Below, in pieces: positions 35,180 through 43,556 of a stretch of DNA of 64,000 bases (positions are counted from its first letter, which is position 1; every line of letters starts with the position of its first letter). A model generated the notes under the pieces. It searched no databases and was not told where the DNA came from. It worked only from the letters and a program-made list of their open reading frames with translations. Origin of the DNA: Gordonia heveisoli (lineage in GTDB: Bacteria; Actinomycetota; Actinomycetes; Mycobacteriales; Mycobacteriaceae); NCBI RefSeq assembly GCF_030315745.1, contig NZ_JASXSH010000009.1:124001-188000 (forward strand), read 5' to 3'. A program made the position numbers and the translations under genes.

Positions 35180-36358
35180 CTACGGGTTCACGTGATGCGG
35201 GTTCACCTGATGCGGGTCGAGGATCAGCCCGGCGAAGGTGCGGACCCCGACCGTGAGCGCACGTTCATCGATGTCGAAGTTCGGTGAGTGCAGGTCGACC
35301 TGCGGCCCGATACCGTCCCACACGCCCAGCCGACCCATCGCGCCCGGCACATGCTCGAGGTACCAGGAGAAATCCTCTCCGCCCGGCGACTGCGGGGTAT
35401 CGGCGATCGCCTCCGGGCCGATGGCCGACACCGACCGGATCAGCATCTCGATGCTGGCCTCGTCGTTGACGACCGGCGGAACACCGCGGAAGTAGGACAG
35501 GTCGTAGCGCACGCCGACCGGCGCGACCAATTCGCCGATGATGCTGCGCACCAACGGTTCCATCGACGCCCACATGCTGTGGTCACCGGTACGCACCGTC
35601 CCACGCAGCCGCCCTTCCTGCGGAATCGCGTTCGGGGCACTACCTGCGTGCGCGGCACCCCACACCATCACCGTGCCCGACCGCGGATCAACCCGGCGGG
35701 ACAGTATTCCGGGCAGCCCGGTGATGACCGTGCCCATCGCGTAGATGAGATCGGCGGTGAGATGCGGTCGCGATGTGTGTCCGCCTGCCGAATGCAACTG
35801 CAGGTCGATGTGATCTGCGGCCGAGGTCAGCGGTCCCGACCGCAGACCAACCGTGCCTACCGGCAGCCGCGGGTCACAGTGCAGCGCGAAGATGCGCCCG
35901 AGTCCGGTGGTGACACCGGCGTCGATCGCGTCGAGTGCGCCGCCGGGCATTACCTCTTCGGCGGCCTGGAAGATCAGCCGGACACCGACGGGGAGTTCGG
36001 GCACCGAGGCCAGCAACTCGCCGACGGCGATCAGGATCGCGGTGTGCGCGTCGTGCCCGCAGGAATGCGAGGCGCCCTCGACCGTGGAGGTGAAGGCGAG
36101 TCCGGTGTGCTCGACGATGGGCAGGGCGTCCATGTCGGCACGCAATCCGATCCGGGGACCGTCGGTGGGTCCGAGATCGCAGACGACGCCGGTACCCAAC
36201 GGCAGCCGACGCGGCTGCAAACCCGCCGCGGCGAGACGACTCATCACCAGTTCGGTGGTACGCACTTCCTGCCGGGAGAGTTCAGGATAGGCGTGAATCT
36301 CTCGCCGCAAGGCGACCAGGTCGTTGGTGTGGGCGGCCAGCCAATCGTCGATAATCAT
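35180..36358 (-). CDS. M20-family amidohydrolase (AmiA/AmiB type)
   Basis: A 392-residue metallohydrolase. The metal-binding Cys and His are in SHSCGHDAHTAI, the Glu pair in QAAEEVMPGGA, a further His in ALHCDPRLPVG, and the last ligand in the PGGEDFSWYLEHVPG region. The dimerisation domain lies between. These enzymes cleave N-acyl amino acids or similar amides. The C-terminus HQVNPHHVNP is a duplicated tail encoded by a 15-bp repeat at 35184-35213. Mycobacteria carry two such genes here (amiA1, amiB1); this window has one. Confidence 0.85.
   Translation of the reverse strand: MIIDDWLAAHTNDLVALRREIHAYPELSRQEVRTTELVMSRLAAAGLQPRRLPLGTGVVCDLGPTDGPRIGLRADMDALPIVEHTGLAFTSTVEGASHSCGHDAHTAILIAVGELLASVPELPVGVRLIFQAAEEVMPGGALDAIDAGVTTGLGRIFALHCDPRLPVGTVGLRSGPLTSAADHIDLQLHSAGGHTSRPHLTADLIYAMGTVITGLPGILSRRVDPRSGTVMVWGAAHAGSAPNAIPQEGRLRGTVRTGDHSMWASMEPLVRSIIGELVAPVGVRYDLSYFRGVPPVVNDEASIEMLIRSVSAIGPEAIADTPQSPGGEDFSWYLEHVPGAMGRLGVWDGIGPQVDLHSPNFDIDERALTVGVRTFAGLILDPHQVNPHHVNP
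35184..35213 (-). repeat. 15-bp duplication at the 3' end of the M20 hydrolase gene
   Basis: gggttcacgtgatgc (35184-35198) is followed directly by gggttcacctgatgc (35199-35213), differing at one base. It encodes the repeated HHVNP/HQVNP tail at the extreme C-terminus. Confidence 0.8.
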
Positions 36359-36378
36359 GTCTCACCTGCGATTTCGAC

Positions 36379-37074
36379 TCAGAGCAAGGTCGCCGGCGTC
36401 AGCACGGCCAGATCGTCGAGCAGCGGTTGCCGCAGACCGCGTTTGATCACGCCGAGGTTCGCCCCGGCCAGACCGGCACGTCCGGTCGCGATCTCGGTGG
36501 CGCGGGGCAGCAATTCCTCTGCCGACACCGCCTCCTGCACGATCCCTGCGGCGAGGGCGTCGGCAGCACCGTACCGTCGGCTGGTCAGCATCGCCTCGGT
36601 CGCGATCGCGTCGGTGAGCCTGGTCCGGACGAGGGCTGCCATCCCCCGGGTGAACGGCATGTTCAACGCGGCCTCTGGCAGGGACCAGAAGCCGCGCTCG
36701 GTCCGCATCACCGCGTAGTCGGCGCACAAGGCCAGCATCGCACCCGCACCGAAGGCGTGTCCGTTGATCGCGACGATCGTCGGCACCGGCAGCGTCAGTA
36801 CCTTGGCGTACAGCGCATGCACCCGATCCAGATATCCGGGGAGGCCGGCGGGGTTGGCAAAGATGAAGTCGGTGTCGAGGCCGTTGGTGAAGAATTTGCC
36901 GGTCGCGGTGATGATCAGCGGCTTACCGGCGACCGCGGACTCATCCAGCAGGCCGTCGACGACATCGAGCATCGCCACCTGGAATCGGTTCTCCGGATTC
37001 GTCTCGTCCAGTTCGACGCCCTGCGTGCCGAGATAGAGCTCGGTCACGTCACCGTTCGCATTCAGAAATGGCAT
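36379..37074 (-). CDS. enoyl-CoA hydratase/isomerase-family protein
   Basis: A 231-residue crotonase-fold protein. KPLIITATGKFFTNGLDTDF forms the first oxyanion-hole part and INGHAFGAGAMLALCADYAV the second. The usual hydratase Glu pair is not obvious, which together with the length suggests an isomerase or hydrolase branch such as delta3,delta2-enoyl-CoA isomerases. It ends 20 bases upstream of the M20 hydrolase start on the same strand and may share its transcript. The exact reaction is unknown. Confidence 0.78.
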   Translation of the reverse strand: MPFLNANGDVTELYLGTQGVELDETNPENRFQVAMLDVVDGLLDESAVAGKPLIITATGKFFTNGLDTDFIFANPAGLPGYLDRVHALYAKVLTLPVPTIVAINGHAFGAGAMLALCADYAVMRTERGFWSLPEAALNMPFTRGMAALVRTRLTDAIATEAMLTSRRYGAADALAAGIVQEAVSAEELLPRATEIATGRAGLAGANLGVIKRGLRQPLLDDLAVLTPATLL

Positions 37075-37153
37075 GCTGCGACCTTATCGCCTCGGAGACC
37101 CGCCGACGCCGGACGGGCAGCGTCCGGCCGTACTCCTCACCTAGGGTTGTGCC

Positions 37154-37957
37154 ATGGATCCCACCGCCGATGCCGACGCCGCCGCCATCGCCGCAGCCGC
37201 CACCATCGCCGCCGAGACCGATTCCGCCGCCCATGATGTCGCGGTCGTACTGGGATCGGGCTGGGCACCGGCCGCGGCCGCCTTCGGCACTCCCATCGCC
37301 TCGATACCGATGGCCGCCCTGCCCGGCTTCACCCCACCGAAGGCGGCCGGGCACGGTGGCGTCGTCCATTCGGTACGGATCGGTGACCGCCGTGTACTCA
37401 TCCTGCTCGGACGCATCCACGCCTACGAGGGCCACCACCTCGCGCGGGTCGTCCATCCCGTGCGGACGGCCGCGGCCGCGGGTGCCCGCACCGTGGTGCT
37501 GACGAATGCGGCCGGTGGCCTGCGCGCCGACATGTCCGTCGGACAGCCGGTTCTGATCGCCGACCACCTGAACCTCACGGCTCGTTCGCCGCTGGTCGGC
37601 GCGCAATTCGTCGACCTTGTGGACGCCTACTCGCCTCGGCTGCGGGACATCGCGCGCGGCGTCGATCCCGACCTCGCCGACGGCGTGTACGCGGGCCTGC
37701 CCGGCCCGCACTACGAGACGCCTGCCGAAATCCGGATGCTGCGCACGCTGGGAGCGGATCTGGTTGGCATGTCGACGGTGCACGAGACGATCGCCGCGCG
37801 CGCCGCAGGACTCCAGGTGCTGGGAATGTCGCTGGTCACCAACCTGGCTGCCGGGATGACCGGCGAGCCGCTGAGCCACGCCGAGGTCCTCGAAGTCGGG
37901 CAGAATTCGGCGGCCCGCATGGGACAGCTGCTCGCGCAGATCATCGAGGAGATCTGA
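37154..37957 (+). CDS. punA: purine nucleoside phosphorylase
   Basis: A 267-residue trimeric-type PNP splitting inosine and guanosine to base plus ribose 1-phosphate. VVLGSGWAP near residue 30 is the phosphate loop, [18 protein letters not shown] follows, then [28 protein letters not shown] and [13 protein letters not shown]. The first 25 residues are Ala/Asp-rich. The stop overlaps the next ATG (TGATG), so the membrane protein downstream is coupled to it. It corresponds to Rv3307 (deoD) in position. Confidence 0.92.
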   Translation: MDPTADADAAAIAAAATIAAETDSAAHDVAVVLGSGWAPAAAAFGTPIASIPMAALPGFTPPKAAGHGGVVHSVRIGDRRVLILLGRIHAYEGHHLARVVHPVRTAAAAGARTVVLTNAAGGLRADMSVGQPVLIADHLNLTARSPLVGAQFVDLVDAYSPRLRDIARGVDPDLADGVYAGLPGPHYETPAEIRMLRTLGADLVGMSTVHETIAARAAGLQVLGMSLVTNLAAGMTGEPLSHAEVLEVGQNSAARMGQLLAQIIEEI

Positions 37958-38652
37958 TGTCGTACCCGCCTGTGGGGGGCGGTTTTCCACCGAACGGTCC
38001 GCATCCGAATCCGCCACCGGCGCCGCGGTCACCATGGTCGTCGCCACCGGTCCTGGTGGCCATGGTGGCCGGCATCCTGGTGGTGATCGCCGGTGTCCTG
38101 GCCGCGATTGTGCTCATCCCCGAACAGGATTCGGACTCCGATTCCGCCGCCGCCCCCTCCGCCACCTCGACATCGTCGCCGTCCCCGAGCGCACCCGCAC
38201 CCTCCGGTTCCAGTGCGGGCGGTTCCGGCCCCACCGATACCACGCCTTCTGGCGTAACGCCTTCTGGGACAACACCTTCTGGGACAACCCCGTCCGACAC
38301 GACCCGGCCGTCGCCGCCGACCCCGGACGTGCCGGGCACCGACGTCGGTGGCTTCATCAGCGGCCCACGATGCAACGTGACCGAGGATCCACTGATCATG
38401 GTCGCCGACACGGGGACCTCCCAGATGATCGTCTGCCAGGTCGGCACCCAGGCCGGGCGCTGGTACTACAAGGCGGTATCCGGACCCGGCCCGATCGAAC
38501 TCGACTACCCGACCCGCGCAGGCAACACCTTCATCGCGCGCAACGGTGACGGCACCACCTACACGGTGTCGCCGACCGCCCTGATCATCACCGATGCGTC
38601 GGGCGGCCTGGTATCCAGCCAGCCGATGCGCGCCTTCTGGGCGGCTCCGTGA
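37957..38652 (+). CDS. single-pass membrane protein with Ser/Thr/Pro-rich linker
   Basis: A 231-residue protein: Pro-rich cytoplasmic N-terminus, one helix (about residues 32-54), an extracytoplasmic Ser/Thr/Pro-rich linker with three TPSG repeats, and a compact 95-residue C-terminal domain with two cysteines (GPRCNVTEDP and MIVCQVG) probably disulfide-bonded. Family not recognised. It is coupled to punA upstream and overlaps the ABC ATPase start downstream (GTGA), which is unusual company for an envelope protein. Confidence 0.65.
   Translation: MSYPPVGGGFPPNGPHPNPPPAPRSPWSSPPVLVAMVAGILVVIAGVLAAIVLIPEQDSDSDSAAAPSATSTSSPSPSAPAPSGSSAGGSGPTDTTPSGVTPSGTTPSGTTPSDTTRPSPPTPDVPGTDVGGFISGPRCNVTEDPLIMVADTGTSQMIVCQVGTQAGRWYYKAVSGPGPIELDYPTRAGNTFIARNGDGTTYTVSPTALIITDASGGLVSSQPMRAFWAAP
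38242..38286 (+). repeat. three 15-bp tandem units encoding a Thr/Pro/Ser/Gly linker
   Basis: acgccttctggcgta, acgccttctgggaca and acaccttctgggaca lie in tandem, with a fourth decayed copy after them. They encode TPSGV, TPSGT and TPSGT. The variation suggests linker length may differ among strains. Confidence 0.8.
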
Positions 38653-39482
38653 CCCGGCCACCGATCGGTTCCGTACTCCATGCCGCCCACATCGACGTCG
38701 TGCGGTCCGGGCGTCTGCTCCTCGACGACGTCAGCCTGACCGTCCACCCCGGCGAGCACTGGGCACTCCTGGGTCCCAACGGTGCGGGAAAGTCGACGCT
38801 GATGGCCATGCTCGGTGCCCGAGAACATCCGACGCGGGGCACCGTCGACGTGCTCGGCCGTCGGCTCGGCCGCGTGGACATGCGCGAACTCCGAACCCAT
38901 ATCGGCCATGTCGATCCGCGCTGGCGCATCGACCGGCCGCTGAGCGCACACCAGGTCGTGCTGACCGGCCTGACCAACACCCCCGAACTCGACCAGCGCC
39001 ACGACTACCGGCCCGACGAACACGCCCGCGCCGACGACCTACTCGCCCTGCTGGGGATGACCGATCGACGGGATTCGCTGTGGCCGTTCATGAGTCAAGG
39101 CGAGCGCGGGCGCACCCTGATCGCCCGCGCACTCATGCCCGAGCCGGCATTGCTGCTGCTCGACGAGCCCGCGACCGGACTCGATCTCGCTGCTCGCGAA
39201 CGACTCCTCGCCGGCATCGACCAGTTGCGCCGTGACGTCGCCGATCTTGCCACCGTCCTGGTGACCCATCACCTCGAAGATCTGCCTGCGAGCACCACCC
39301 ACGCTCTGCTGCTGCGCGAAGGCACGACGGTGGCTTCCGGTCCGGTCGGGGATGCGCTGACATCGGCGACGATCAGCACCTGTTTCGATCATCGGGTGAT
39401 CGTCACCCGACGGGCCGGCCGCTGGACCGCGGTCGCCGGCGACGACCCCGTGGTGTCAGCCGATCAGCGCGGGCCGAACTGA
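38649..39482 (+). CDS. ABC ATPase, stand-alone (YlmA/ModF-like)
   Basis: A 277-residue ATP-binding protein. Walker A is GPNGAGKST, the signature is [15 protein letters not shown], and Walker B is [21 protein letters not shown] holds the switch His. No permease gene is adjacent, and the signature and length resemble the YlmA/ModF group of uncertain partners. GTG start overlaps the previous TGA as GTGA, so it is the third gene of a punA-led chain. Its 3' end overlaps the convergent upp gene by 19 bases. Confidence 0.8.
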   Translation: MTRPPIGSVLHAAHIDVVRSGRLLLDDVSLTVHPGEHWALLGPNGAGKSTLMAMLGAREHPTRGTVDVLGRRLGRVDMRELRTHIGHVDPRWRIDRPLSAHQVVLTGLTNTPELDQRHDYRPDEHARADDLLALLGMTDRRDSLWPFMSQGERGRTLIARALMPEPALLLLDEPATGLDLAARERLLAGIDQLRRDVADLATVLVTHHLEDLPASTTHALLLREGTTVASGPVGDALTSATISTCFDHRVIVTRRAGRWTAVAGDDPVVSADQRGPN

Positions 39483-40087
39483 CGGTCCCCCGCATCGCCG
39501 AGCCCCGGCACGATGTAGGAATGCTCGTTGAGTCCGTCATCGACCGCGGCCACCACGAGCCGAACGGGATGACCGGAGTTCTCCAGTGCGGCAACACCCT
39601 GCGGTGCGGCGACGACGCAGACCACGGTGATATCCGTCGCACCGCGCGCCACCAGCAGTTCCACCGTGTGCAACATCGAGCCACCCGTGGCCAACATCGG
39701 ATCCAGGACGAAGACCGGGATTTCGGACAGATCGGCGGGCAGCGATTCCAGGTAGGGCACCGGCTGCGCGGTGGCCTCGTCGCGCGCCACGCCGACGAAC
39801 CCGACCAGTGACTCCGGGACCATCGCGTGGGCCTGCTCGACCATTCCGAGTCCCGCCCGCAGGACGGGCACCAGCAGTGGAGGTTTGGCCAGTTGCGCAC
39901 CGGTCACCTCGGTCAGGGGGGTGCGAATCGCGACGTCGGCGGTCGGCGCACCGGCCAGCGCCTCGTAGACCAGCATCTGGGTGAGGTCCGACAGCGCCGC
40001 GCGGAATCCGGCGTTGCCGGTGGTCTCGTCACGCATGGTGGTCAGTCGGGCGGCGGCCAGGGGATGTTCGACGACGAGGCATTCCAT
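39464..40087 (-). CDS. upp: uracil phosphoribosyltransferase
   Basis: A 207-residue enzyme making UMP from uracil and [24 protein letters not shown] and the PRPP-binding [20 protein letters not shown] are characteristic, as is the C-terminal [13 protein letters not shown] at 40087 chosen because it gives the usual MxxxVxEHPL N-terminus. It overlaps the ABC ATPase tail-to-tail. Corresponds to Rv3309c in order. Confidence 0.93.
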   Translation of the reverse strand: MECLVVEHPLAAARLTTMRDETTGNAGFRAALSDLTQMLVYEALAGAPTADVAIRTPLTEVTGAQLAKPPLLVPVLRAGLGMVEQAHAMVPESLVGFVGVARDEATAQPVPYLESLPADLSEIPVFVLDPMLATGGSMLHTVELLVARGATDITVVCVVAAPQGVAALENSGHPVRLVVAAVDDGLNEHSYIVPGLGDAGDRQFGPR

Positions 40088-40167
40088 GCCGTTCAGCCTA
40101 AGGCGCCCGCCGGGGCAGCGCTGCATCGCGACGGAACCGGAACGCGGTCCCCTGCGTCAACTTCTGC

Positions 40168-40491
40168 ATGAGCCAGTTGACCGTCGATTCCCCCAGCCTC
40201 CGGCGTTTCGCCGCATCCACTCGATCCGACGCCGACGATGTCGGAGATGACGCCGCCCGGCAACGGACCGCAGTCGGCGATCTCGCAGTGACCTTCGGCC
40301 TCATCGGCCTGGAATTCCTCTCCGCGGTCGCGCATCTGATCGAGGTGCACACCCAGTCCCTCGAATCCGTCCGCCACCGGCAGTCGCAGACCGCGGCGAG
40401 AACCGTGGCCGCCGACACCGACTACCGCGACGGCGACTGCGACTGTGCCGCACGGCTACACAGCGAGGGCGCCGGCCGGAGCGTCCGATGA
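40168..40491 (+). CDS. EspC-like type VII secretion-associated protein
   Basis: A 107-residue helical protein without signal peptide. LTVDSPSLRRFAASTRSDAD, a central GLIGLEFLSAVAHL and a final Tyr-Asp segment (AADTDYRDGD) fit the EspC/DUF2580 family of short ESX-associated proteins, which form helical hairpins like WXG100 proteins. Stop overlaps the next start as ATGA. No ESX core genes are nearby, so the pair may be an orphan substrate set. Confidence 0.62.
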   Translation: MSQLTVDSPSLRRFAASTRSDADDVGDDAARQRTAVGDLAVTFGLIGLEFLSAVAHLIEVHTQSLESVRHRQSQTAARTVAADTDYRDGDCDCAARLHSEGAGRSVR

Positions 40492-41429
40492 TCGCCGTGG
40501 CCGCGCTCATCGAACCGCTGCGCATCCTGCTCACGACACTGGGCACCGGAGTTCTCCCGCCCGGCAATGCCGCCGAGCAGATCGGCCATACCAGTTCTCG
40601 GCTGGAACAGATCCGCAACGGGTCCCGCGCCGCACTCGGGAATCTGGATGGCGACTGGCGCGGTCACGGCGCGGATGGTACGGCCGCCGCGGTGGCGGCC
40701 ACCGATCGGGAGATGTCGAGGATCGGCGCGGGCGGAACCGAATTCGCGCGGATCGTCGACGATGCGAGCCGCAAGGTCAAGGTCGCCGCCACCCAGCTGA
40801 GCGCCCTGGTCGATTCGTTCGAGAAGGCCGCCATCGCCCTCGGCCCGATGCTGTGGCAGCCCGCCGGACTTGCGGTGATCCTGCCGGTCGCCCTCGATCA
40901 TGTCGGTCGCGGCGCGCAGATCGTGGCACGCACCCAGCACGATCTGACGGCCGATACCGCGCGGGTGGCCCAACTCGCCCGGCATATCGCACCGGCCGCC
41001 GTGACCGTCGGCGAGCAGCACCCGGACCCTGCCGATGGACGTATCCCGATCAGGCTTCCCGACGGTTCGCTCGCGTACGCACCGGACGAACGGGCCGCCA
41101 CCGCCGTGCGCGCAGCCCTGTCACAGCGAGGGGTGCCCTATCTGTGGGGCGGGACGACCCCCAACGGCTTCGACTGCAGCGGCCTCACCAAGTGGGCCTA
41201 TCACCAAGCCGGCGTGGAACTTCCACGCCTCGCCCAGGATCAGGACACCGCCGGTGTCCGCGTCTCCCGGGAGCAACTGCTACCCGGCGACCTCGCGGTC
41301 TGGTCAGGCCACGTCGCGATGTATATCGGGAATGGTCAGATGGTGGAGGCCGGAGATCCGGTGCAGGTGTCCCCGGTGCGCACCACCAACCGCAGCGACG
41401 TCTTCGAGGGCTTCTACCGCCCACGGTGA
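40488..41429 (+). CDS. NlpC/P60 peptidoglycan hydrolase with helical N-terminal (WXG-like) domain
   Basis: A 313-residue protein. Residues 1 to about 180 are helical, with NLDGDWRGHGADG in the middle resembling a WxG turn. Residues 195-313 are an NlpC/P60 domain: catalytic Cys in NGFDCSGLTKWAY, His in SGHVAMYIGNG, and the GVPYLWGG entry strand. No Sec signal; export through a type VII system together with the coupled EspC-like protein is inferred. It should cleave peptide stems of cell wall, own or foreign. Confidence 0.78.
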   Translation: MIAVAALIEPLRILLTTLGTGVLPPGNAAEQIGHTSSRLEQIRNGSRAALGNLDGDWRGHGADGTAAAVAATDREMSRIGAGGTEFARIVDDASRKVKVAATQLSALVDSFEKAAIALGPMLWQPAGLAVILPVALDHVGRGAQIVARTQHDLTADTARVAQLARHIAPAAVTVGEQHPDPADGRIPIRLPDGSLAYAPDERAATAVRAALSQRGVPYLWGGTTPNGFDCSGLTKWAYHQAGVELPRLAQDQDTAGVRVSREQLLPGDLAVWSGHVAMYIGNGQMVEAGDPVQVSPVRTTNRSDVFEGFYRPR

Positions 41430-41447
41430 ACCGAGCGCCCCCACGGC

Positions 41448-41699
41448 TCAGGACTGATGAAAGTCCGAGCTGTAGTCGTGATCGTGATCGTGATGCCCGT
41501 GATCGAGCGCCGGACCCCGGACCGTCGGGGCGATCCTGTCGTTCGATGTCGATCCGGAGGTGCCGGGGCTGCAGAACACGACCTTGTTGGTACTGGGATC
41601 GAAAGTCGTGTGGCAGTCGGCAGCGGCCGGACCGGCCCCGACCACGATGCCCGCCACCACTGCGGACGCAGCCGCGATCGTTAACAGAAGCTTCTTCAT
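41448..41699 (-). CDS. small exported protein with His/Asp-rich tail
   Basis: An 83-residue protein starting MKKLLLTIAAASAVVAG, a clean Sec signal cleaved after about GPAAA. The mature part is about 50 residues with two cysteines (DCHTTF and VFCSPG), likely a disulfide, and ends in a tail with HGHHDHDHDYSSDFH, a probable metal-binding stretch. AGGGAGAG precedes the ATG. It is divergent from the XRE-like gene across a perfect inverted repeat. No family recognised. Confidence 0.65.
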   Translation of the reverse strand: MKKLLLTIAAASAVVAGIVVGAGPAAADCHTTFDPSTNKVVFCSPGTSGSTSNDRIAPTVRGPALDHGHHDHDHDYSSDFHQS

Positions 41700-41733
41700 G
41701 GAACTCTCCCTGACAGCCGTCACTAATGAATGA

Positions 41734-41761
41734 TTAAATCACCCGCACTTCTGTGATTTAA
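41734..41761. promoter_or_regulatory. perfect inverted repeat between the His-rich peptide and XRE genes
   Basis: TTAAATCAC (41734-41742) and GTGATTTAA (41753-41761), perfect 9-bp arms with a 10-bp spacer, so centres fall on the same helical face. It lies 35-62 bases upstream of the peptide start and 59-86 bases upstream of the XRE start, in an unusually AT-rich patch. A natural candidate operator for the adjacent regulator. Confidence 0.6.
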
Positions 41762-41819
41762 CCACCCAGAAACAGCTCCATCAACGCTGATCAGATGATT
41801 CTTCGCATACACTCAGGCA

Positions 41820-42110
41820 ATGCCTCCGAAGCCGATGCGTGATGACGAGGGCCGAGCCGTGATCGCCGCGTCACTCCGCGCCGAGATGGCCCGCCATCGG
41901 GTCAGCGGGCGCGCCCTCGCCGACGCGCTGGGCCACAATCCGCAGTGGGTACAGCACCGCACCTCGGGCCGGGTGCCGCTCACCTCCGATGACATCCGCC
42001 CGATCGCATCTGCCCTCGGCGTCACCCCCAACGAGCTGGCCGACCGACTGTTCGCCGACCTCCCACCGCTGGCAACTACGAGCGCCACCGACGACGCATC
42101 CGCGCACTGA
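41820..42110 (+). CDS. small XRE-like helix-turn-helix regulator
   Basis: A 96-residue protein. SGRALADALGHNPQWVQHRT followed by SGRVPLTSDDIRPIASALGV fits a Cro/CI-type helix-turn-helix. No effector domain. Divergent from the small His-rich exported protein, with a perfect inverted repeat between them, suggesting autoregulation and control of that gene. The 149 bases between it and the next gene show nothing notable. Confidence 0.68.
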   Translation: MPPKPMRDDEGRAVIAASLRAEMARHRVSGRALADALGHNPQWVQHRTSGRVPLTSDDIRPIASALGVTPNELADRLFADLPPLATTSATDDASAH

Positions 42111-42259
42111 AACCCGGCCGCACCGAGGACGAATCCCGCCCGCCCGCAGCACCCGTCGAGGGCACCGAGACCCCCGTGAGCCACCCAACCGACAACGTCG
42201 CCGGAACTTCACGGGGGCACTACCCCGCGTGCGCCGATCAATCAGTACGCTTTGACCTC

Positions 42260-43537
42260 ATGGCCGGAGATATCGTCCCGATCGAGCTGGGACTCACCGA
42301 CGGAAACCGCTTCACGCTGTGGGCGCCGCGCTGGCGCGAGGGCGATGACGAGTGGGAGGCCTTCCTCGGTCTGGACGAGGACCTCTACGTGCTGCCCGGC
42401 GTGGCCGAACTGACCGCCTTCGTGCGGACAAACGACGACAACGACCTCGCCGATCATCCCGCGTGGTCCACCGTCGTCGGGCTGCAGGCCGACGAACTGG
42501 TGCCCGATGAACGGCACACCTACGACCTGGTCGGCGTGCCCGAGCTGGCCGCCGAGGATCCCAGCCCCGAGGTCATCGCCGAGCTCGAAGACGCACTGGA
42601 GATCGTGCGCATCCTCGGCGAGGTCTGCGAACTGACGCCGATCACCAAATTCTTCAACGGCAACCCGATCCTCGGCGCCGTCACCACCGGCACGCGCAAC
42701 TTCGACGGCCGTGAGGGCACCGACCTCTGGGTGCGCATCGGCCGACTGATCGCCAAACATTGGGACGACGTACTCGATTCCATCGACGGGGTCACCAGCA
42801 CCCCCGATACCGACGCCGACGCGGTCGCGGTCGCCGCGGCGGAACTCGAAGCTGCCGTGTCCGCCGAGGACGAGGACGAACCGGCGGACGACGACATCGA
42901 GATCGTCAGCGGAACCGATGCCGACGAGGACGAGGACGACGTCGACGACGAGGCCGAGGACTTCGACGACGACGAGTACGACGAAGACGACTTCTGGGCG
43001 TCGGTCGGCATCGACCCGATTCGTATCGTGACCGGCGACGGCGAATACCTGACGCTGCGTTGCTACCTCGGCGACGAGCCGGTGTTCCTGGGCTCGGACG
43101 GCAAGATCTTCGCGTTCACTTCGGAACGAAGCCTGTCGCGGTTCATCGCCGACAACAACAACCACGACCTGGTCGAGTTGTCGACCTTCGACGACGTGCG
43201 TGCGGGGGCGACCGACGGTTCGCTGGAGTTCGACGTCATCGCCGACAACGTCTACGTGCTGCCCGGCCTCGCCGAGGACATCACCGACGGCCCGCGGCGC
43301 ATCGACCGCAATCAGCTCGACCTTGCCGTCGAACTACTCACCGACGCCGCCGACTACGCCGATGACGACTCGGTCGGCGAGGCGCTCAACTCGACGACCC
43401 CGCTCGGTTGGTTCGTCGATTATGCGATCAATCCCGACCCCAAGCGCATGGCGCCGAGTGCCCCCTTCGACAACGAGGCCGAGGCCTTCCGTGCGCTGGT
43501 GCACGACTTCGAGGATCGGCTCAGTAAGAAGGGCTGA
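42260..43537 (+). CDS. conserved acidic protein (Rv3311-like)
   Basis: A 425-residue soluble, very acidic protein. Two related regions flank a linker of Asp/Glu runs (about residues 200-255): FTLWAPRWREGDDEWEAFLG with DLYVLPGVAELTAFV in the first, and YLTLRCYLGDEPVFLG with VYVLPGLAEDIT in the second, so it looks like an internal duplication. The position before add matches Rv3311, an uncharacterised conserved protein, by recalled order. The ATG at 42260 is preferred; a GTG at 42176 would add 28 residues of low similarity character. Confidence 0.65.
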   Translation: MAGDIVPIELGLTDGNRFTLWAPRWREGDDEWEAFLGLDEDLYVLPGVAELTAFVRTNDDNDLADHPAWSTVVGLQADELVPDERHTYDLVGVPELAAEDPSPEVIAELEDALEIVRILGEVCELTPITKFFNGNPILGAVTTGTRNFDGREGTDLWVRIGRLIAKHWDDVLDSIDGVTSTPDTDADAVAVAAAELEAAVSAEDEDEPADDDIEIVSGTDADEDEDDVDDEAEDFDDDEYDEDDFWASVGIDPIRIVTGDGEYLTLRCYLGDEPVFLGSDGKIFAFTSERSLSRFIADNNNHDLVELSTFDDVRAGATDGSLEFDVIADNVYVLPGLAEDITDGPRRIDRNQLDLAVELLTDAADYADDDSVGEALNSTTPLGWFVDYAINPDPKRMAPSAPFDNEAEAFRALVHDFEDRLSKKG

Positions 43538-43556
43538 GTCGCCTCGTCCCCGCACG

